Part shown: positions 5,498-8,892 of the stretch, one piece after another | Numbering within the stretch: the stretch's first letter is position 1 | Layout: each line of letters opens with the position of its first letter | NCBI GenBank assembly: GCA_964475205.1 | Contig: CAYYVQ010000082.1 | Location: 1-8,892, forward strand | Reading direction: 5' to 3' | Origin: CAYSRM01 sp964475205 | GTDB taxonomy: Bacteria > Verrucomicrobiota > Kiritimatiellia > UBA8416 > CAYSRM01 | Length of the DNA stretch: 8,892 nucleotides | The notes under the pieces: generated by a model | The model's input: only the letters and a program-made list of their open reading frames with translations | Databases searched by the model: none | Told to the model about the DNA's origin: nothing | Made by a program: the position numbers and the translations under genes

Positions 5498-7161
5498 TCA
5501 ACAACTGCGCCTTTTGCGGCATTATGGACCTGGCGCGCGTATCTTGCAAGATAGCCGGATGTGATTCGCGGCTTAAATGGTTGCGCCCGGTTTTTCCTTG
5601 ATTCTATCTCTTCGGCGCTGAGTTTGACTTCAAGCTTATGGGCGGGGATGTCAATGCGAATCAAATCGCCGTCTTTCAGCAGTCCTATCAATCCTCCTTC
5701 AGCGGCTTCGGGAGACACGTGCCCGATGCAGGCGCCCCTGGTCCCCCCTGAAAATCTTCCGTCTGTTATAAGCGCGACACTTTCCCCAAGACCCTGTCCC
5801 ATGATATATGATGTGGGCGCGAGCATTTCCTGCATTCCGGGTCCGCCTTTTGGTCCTTCATTTCTGATAACAACCACGTTGCCAGGCTGGATCCTGTTAT
5901 CCAGTATGCCCCTGCACGCGTCTTCCTGGGACTCGAATACGACCGCTGTTCCTTCGAAGGCGAGCATACCCGGCGCGACTCCCGCAGACTTCACTACCGC
6001 CCCTTCTTCGGCAAGATTTCCGTATAGAATAAACAATCCGCCTTCCCTGGAATAGGGATTTGATACCTCGCGTATGACGTCATTGTCCTTGATGCTTGCC
6101 CGTGAAAAGTTTTTTCCGATTGTTTTGCCTGTCACCGTTGGACAATCTCTGTGTATCAACCCTTTTATGCGCGATATTTCTTTGAGAATGGCTTTAACGC
6201 CGCCGGCTCTGTCGACGTCTTCCATGTGATACGATGAAGAAGGCGCCACCTTGCATATATTCGGACATTTTTTTGATATCTCGTTAATCCGTTCAAGGTT
6301 GTAATCCACCTTTGCTTCGTGAGCTATTGCAAGCGCGTGAAGAACCGTATTGGTGCTGCCACCCATCGCCATATCCAGCGCAAAAGCGTTATCCATGGAT
6401 TCGTGCGTAACTATATCGCGAGGCAGCGGGCCTTCGTCATGGGCCATGTCGACTATGCGTTGCGCTGCATCGCGGTATATTTTTCTCCGCCTGCTGTCGA
6501 TGGCAGGCACTGTGCCGTTTCCGGGCATTGACATTCCTATGGCTTCGCAGAGGCAGTTCATGGAATTGGCGGTAAACATGCCTGAGCATGAGCCGCAGCC
6601 GGGACATGCGGTGCGTTCCAGTTCCTCCAGTTCGGCGTCTGAGACGTCGCCCTTACTGTGAGCAGATACGCCCTCGAAGACGCTTACAAGGTCTACTGCC
6701 CGGCCCGTTGATGTTCTGCCCGCCATCATGGGGCCGCCGCTTACCAGTATTGTCGGTATGTTCACCCTGAGCGCTCCCATAAACATGCCTGGAACAATTT
6801 TGTCGCAGTTGACAATACAGATCAGCGCATCGAAACAATGCGCGCGCGCCGTTGCTTCGACGCAATCGGCGATGATCTCTCGGCTCGGCAACGAGTATTT
6901 CATGCCTTCATGCCCCATGGCAATTCCGTCGCATATGCCCATGGTATTGAATTCAAGGGGTGTGCCGCCGCTTTGCCTGATATATTTTTTTATGTATTCT
7001 GCAACCTTGTTAAGATGCACATGGCCTGGTATTGCCTCCGTGAATGAATTGCACACGCCTATGAGTGGCTGGCTGATATCCTTGTCGCTTAATCCGGTAG
7101 CCCGCATCAGGCTTCGGTGCGGCGCTCTATCCCATCCCTTCTTAATTTTATCGCTTTTCAT
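5494..7161 (-). CDS. ilvD: Dihydroxy-acid dehydratase
   Basis: Iron-sulfur dehydratase of valine, leucine and isoleucine synthesis. It converts 2,3-dihydroxy-isovalerate and 2,3-dihydroxy-3-methylvalerate to the 2-oxo acids in the cytoplasm. The frame is open from 7278, but the ATG at 7161 is preferred: it gives MKSDKIKKGWDRAPHRSLMR, the conserved N-terminus, and has a purine-rich AGAGAG just upstream. That gives 555 residues, a usual length. Visible motifs: NSFTEAIPGHVHL (38-50); FNTMGICDGIAMGHEGM (71-87); cluster ligands C119 in NCDKIVPGM and C192 in CPGCGSCSGMFTANS; GGSTNT; and the C-terminal GRFSGGTRG. PGHVHL replaces the PCN found in [2Fe-2S] homologues with a third ligand cysteine, which suggests the E. 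coli-like [4Fe-4S] class (inference). The related sugar-acid dehydratase Edd is less likely given the ilvD-type motifs. First gene of an ilvD-mtaB pair with a 4-bp overlap; no other ilv genes are in the window. Confidence 0.96.
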   Translation of the reverse strand: MKSDKIKKGWDRAPHRSLMRATGLSDKDISQPLIGVCNSFTEAIPGHVHLNKVAEYIKKYIRQSGGTPLEFNTMGICDGIAMGHEGMKYSLPSREIIADCVEATARAHCFDALICIVNCDKIVPGMFMGALRVNIPTILVSGGPMMAGRTSTGRAVDLVSVFEGVSAHSKGDVSDAELEELERTACPGCGSCSGMFTANSMNCLCEAIGMSMPGNGTVPAIDSRRRKIYRDAAQRIVDMAHDEGPLPRDIVTHESMDNAFALDMAMGGSTNTVLHALAIAHEAKVDYNLERINEISKKCPNICKVAPSSSYHMEDVDRAGGVKAILKEISRIKGLIHRDCPTVTGKTIGKNFSRASIKDNDVIREVSNPYSREGGLFILYGNLAEEGAVVKSAGVAPGMLAFEGTAVVFESQEDACRGILDNRIQPGNVVVIRNEGPKGGPGMQEMLAPTSYIMGQGLGESVALITDGRFSGGTRGACIGHVSPEAAEGGLIGLLKDGDLIRIDIPAHKLEVKLSAEEIESRKNRAQPFKPRITSGYLARYARQVHNAAKGAVVE

Positions 7162-7327
7162 ATTTCTCTCTGCTTTCCCTTGGTTGAATTGAGATTTATA
7201 TATTAACATAGGGCGAAAGCTTGCGGAAGCAAGAAATCGGGTCTTGTCTGGATCTTTGTTGTATCCTGTCCTTGTCACTTTCTCATTGTAATTCTGGGTT
7301 TACTACTTGGATTCTTTTGAATAATGT
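7162..7327. promoter_or_regulatory. Divergent intergenic region between ilvD and the HMA-like lipoprotein gene
   Basis: Both neighbouring genes are transcribed away from this 166-bp region, so it must hold at least two start signals. On the ilvD side is an AT-rich TTAATATATAAAT stretch (complement of 7195-7207 region) suited to a -10 element, but no well-spaced -35 is convincing. A small hairpin AAGCTTGC-GGAA-GCAAG lies near 7218-7234. No riboswitch, T-box or branched-chain leader peptide was recognised. Confidence 0.35.
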
Positions 7328-7672
7328 ATGCTTATGAAAAAAATCACAATACTGACTTTCTCTCTTTTATGCCTGTTTGCGGTGTCATGCAGGCGTAATG
7401 ATTTTCGAACCGTCATAATTCATGTGCCGGGCATGAAACACAAGGCTTGCGCCGAACGCATAGTGAACGCCGCGAGAAGGAGGTCGAGCGGTCCGGAGGG
7501 CAGCGAGAATATAAGGATAAACATGGACGAGCGAACTGTTATTGTGACTTACAACAGCTTGAAGCATTCGCTTAAAAATATTGAGCACGATATAGCGAAA
7601 AGCGGTTTTACTGCCAACAATGTGCCTGCCGACCCGCGGGCCAGGGAGCAACTGCCGCCGGAGTGCAGATGA
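7328..7672 (+). CDS. Predicted lipoprotein with a degenerate heavy-metal-associated (HMA) domain
   Basis: 114 residues. The N-terminus KKITILTFSLLCLFAVSC is a lipoprotein signal: positively charged start, hydrophobic core, and C21 as the likely lipidated cysteine after AVS. Residues 27-95 fit the beta-alpha-beta-beta-alpha-beta order of HMA/copper-chaperone domains: VIIHVPGM strand and loop, CAERIVNAA helix, IRINMDERTVIVTY hairpin, SLKNIEHDIAKSGF helix. The usual metal loop GMxCxxC reads GMKHKAC, so His38 replaces the first Cys and C41 remains. The C-terminus LPPECR keeps one further cysteine (C113). A role in binding a soft metal or in the envelope is inferred only. Translation may begin at the second ATG (7334), which gives a more typical MKK signal start; neither ATG has a clear Shine-Dalgarno. 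It lies 79 bp upstream of xerD on the same strand and divergent from ilvD. No metal transporter or regulator is nearby to support a function. Confidence 0.8.
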   Translation: MLMKKITILTFSLLCLFAVSCRRNDFRTVIIHVPGMKHKACAERIVNAARRRSSGPEGSENIRINMDERTVIVTYNSLKHSLKNIEHDIAKSGFTANNVPADPRAREQLPPECR

Positions 7673-7751
7673 GCGCAGCAAGCTCAGGCGATATTGTGCA
7701 ACCGCGGTTTTTGCGATGAAAATATCAGGTAATCGCGCGGAATGACTTCAC

Positions 7752-8660
7752 ATGGATCCTTTGATTCAACAGTTTCTGGACTATCTTGTTCTTGAACAGG
7801 GATTAAGCGCAAATACATGTGAGGCGTACAAATCTGATCTGAAGAGCTTCAGTGGATACATGAAGCGCCGTAAGATTGGAGCGATCAACCTGCTTACGCG
7901 CCGTGATATTCTTGACTATCTTGCCGAAGAAAAGGAGCGAGGCTTGAATATCAATTCAGTTGCCAGGCGCTTTGTCACGATTAGAGTTTTTCTCCGTTAT
8001 CTTGCCGGCGAAGAGCTGCTTGCGGCGAATATCGCCGAATTCATGGATACACCGCGTCTCTGGAAGTCGCTTCCGGGCGTGTTGACGGGGCGCGAAGTGG
8101 AAAGGCTTCTGAAATCGCCTTCGGCAACAGACAGGATTGGGATCAGGGACAAGGCGTTGCTCGAGCTGATGTATGCCACTGGATTGAGGGTCAGCGAAGT
8201 TGCGGATATGAAGATTAGTGATTTGCATCTTGATTCCTGTTACGTGAGGTGTACAGGCAAGGGCAGCAAGGTCCGGGTGGTTCCGTTTGGCCGCAAGGCT
8301 AGGGAATGCCTGGTTCGTTACCTGAGAGATTTCAGGGGAAGTTTCCTGAAGGCAGCAAATGGAGGAGGAGAACCGGCTGACGATGGTTGCGTTTTTCTGA
8401 CGTATCGGGGAAAAGGTTTTTCCAGGAAAGGGATATGGAAGTTGATCAAGGAATACTCGCGTAAGGCCGGTATACAGAAAAAAATATCTCCGCATACACT
8501 GAGGCATTCATTTGCCAGTCATCTTCTCTCAAATGGCGCCCCGCTGCGCGTGATACAGGAGATGCTGGGGCATGCGGACATATCCACTACGCAGATTTAT
8601 ACTCATGTTGACAGAAGCAGGCTGAAGAAAGTGCATGGACAGTTTCATCCGAGAGGATGA
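7752..8660 (+). CDS. xerD: Site-specific tyrosine recombinase XerD
   Basis: Cytoplasmic recombinase that, with a XerC partner, normally resolves chromosome dimers at dif near the terminus. The 302-residue length is usual. The N-terminal SAM-like core-binding domain spans about 1-95 (FLDYLVLEQGLSANTCEAYK). The catalytic domain carries the full set: R146 (YATGLRVSE), K170 (GKGSKVRVVP), H248 and R251 (SPHTLRHSFASH), H274 (LGHADISTTQ) and the nucleophile Y283 (IYTHV). The end KKVHGQFHPRG resembles the XerD C-terminus (HQQHHPRA in E. coli), favouring XerD over XerC. A Gly-rich loop at 200-211 slightly lengthens the catalytic domain. The ATG is the first possible start, because an in-frame TGA lies two codons upstream; the ribosome binding site is weak. 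It follows the lipoprotein gene by 79 bp and precedes a palindromic repeat array. Alternative: a Xer-like recombinase of a mobile element, disfavoured by the housekeeping neighbours. Confidence 0.93.
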   Translation: MDPLIQQFLDYLVLEQGLSANTCEAYKSDLKSFSGYMKRRKIGAINLLTRRDILDYLAEEKERGLNINSVARRFVTIRVFLRYLAGEELLAANIAEFMDTPRLWKSLPGVLTGREVERLLKSPSATDRIGIRDKALLELMYATGLRVSEVADMKISDLHLDSCYVRCTGKGSKVRVVPFGRKARECLVRYLRDFRGSFLKAANGGGEPADDGCVFLTYRGKGFSRKGIWKLIKEYSRKAGIQKKISPHTLRHSFASHLLSNGAPLRVIQEMLGHADISTTQIYTHVDRSRLKKVHGQFHPRG

Positions 8661-8715
8661 GGGGATAGATTCTGAACCGATAAGTTCCGGGCGTTTATGT
8701 CAAGCCGTAACCTTA

Positions 8716-8742
8716 TTGGTTGCGGCCGAAGGCCGCCTTAGG
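8716..8742. repeat. 27-bp hairpin motif downstream of xerD, second copy at 398-424
   Basis: Contains the perfect hairpin GCGGCC-GAA-GGCCGC (8722-8736), starting 61 bp after the xerD stop. It shares 23 of 27 positions with 398-424 in the same orientation. It may shape the xerD transcript end, but the bases after the stem are CTTAGGGGG with no T-run, so an intrinsic terminator is doubtful. The shared occurrence next to both repeat arrays suggests a dispersed intergenic element. Confidence 0.55.
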
Positions 8743-8751
8743 GGGACAGGG

Positions 8752-8818
8752 ATAAAGTCATTGGTCATTAGGTGGAGAGGGAATATCCAAAATCCAACAC
8801 CGAATGTTCAATGGAAGG
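8752..8818. other. Non-coding TCCAA-rich stretch, possible remnant of a dispersed repeat
   Basis: The stretch from about GGGATAAAGTCATTGGTCATTAGG to ATGTTCAATGGAAGGG contains spaced ATCCAA, ATCCAAC and TTCAATG words. These look like a decayed short-period repeat. There is no second copy in the window to prove it. No gene is supported in 8661-8892: the open frame through it overlaps the xerD end and the repeat array. Confidence 0.25.
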
Positions 8819-8834
8819 GCAAAAATTGTGCGCA

Positions 8835-8892
8835 GTCTGGTGAGTACAGCAGGTTGTGTCAACCTGCTGCTGCGTGAGATGAGAGAGCAGCG
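8835..8892. repeat. Start of a second copy of the ~98-bp composite repeat array
   Basis: From 8835 the sequence matches the second half of the left-array unit: GTCTGG, then AGTACAGC, hairpin B intact at 8847-8869, and the CTGCGTGAGAT linker. A new unit opens at 8881 with GAGAGAGCAGCG and is cut by the window edge. Orientation is the same as in 1-354. It lies downstream of xerD, as the left array lies downstream of hisS, so both arrays sit at gene 3' ends. The array probably continues beyond the window. Confidence 0.92.

Noticed and set aside
7162..7278. N-terminal extension of ilvD from an upstream ATG at 7278
   Set aside because: The extra 39 residues have no match to the family N-terminus, while the ATG at 7161 has a purine-rich site and begins the conserved region.
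355..8834. The gene block as a transposon or island bordered by target duplications
   Set aside because: The block holds only housekeeping genes with no transposase and no terminal inverted repeats, so the GTxTGG word at both borders is reported only as a repeat-phase observation.
8635..8877. Open frame of 80 codons at the end of xerD
   Set aside because: It overlaps xerD in another frame and runs through the hairpin and repeat array, with no ribosome binding site or recognisable domain.

Overview
The window is a housekeeping segment of an unidentified bacterial chromosome. The genome has an outer membrane, judging from a predicted lipoprotein, and base composition is roughly balanced. Protein families and the abundance of intergenic palindromic repeats would fit the Planctomycetes-Verrucomicrobia-Lentisphaerae-Kiritimatiellae assemblage. 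That placement rests on general impression, not on a diagnostic marker, and should be treated as tentative. No phage, plasmid or defence genes are present.

Layout. Positions 1-354 are a tandem array of a composite repeat of about 98 bp with two perfect hairpins per unit. After a short spacer come five genes on the minus strand, listed here by position and therefore in reverse of transcription: hisS (histidyl-tRNA synthetase), an HU/IHF-family DNA-binding protein, proS (bacterial-type prolyl-tRNA synthetase with an inserted editing domain), mtaB (tRNA methylthiotransferase) and ilvD (dihydroxy-acid dehydratase). ilvD and mtaB overlap by 4 bp and are very likely co-transcribed. proS and the HU/IHF gene each have a plausible sigma70-like promoter. 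A 166 bp divergent region then separates ilvD from two plus-strand genes: a small lipoprotein with a degenerate heavy-metal-associated (HMA) fold, and a XerD-type tyrosine recombinase. After xerD the same repeat family reappears and runs off the right edge.

How the genes work together. hisS, proS and mtaB all serve translation (charging of tRNA-His and tRNA-Pro, and ms2t6A37 modification). ilvD belongs to branched-chain amino acid synthesis. The HU/IHF protein and XerD handle chromosome architecture and dimer resolution. The gene set is ordinary.

The unusual content is between the genes. (a) The composite repeat arrays have a compensatory double change and arms that can also pair in an alternative fold. 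(b) The left array stops, and the right one starts, at the same point within the unit. (c) A 27-bp hairpin motif is shared by the two gene-array junctions. (d) The mtaB-proS gap holds a low-complexity tract that, on the minus strand and in frame with mtaB, reads as a short hydrophobic peptide with a charged tail. (e) Stem-loops lie in the leaders of hisS and the HU/IHF gene.
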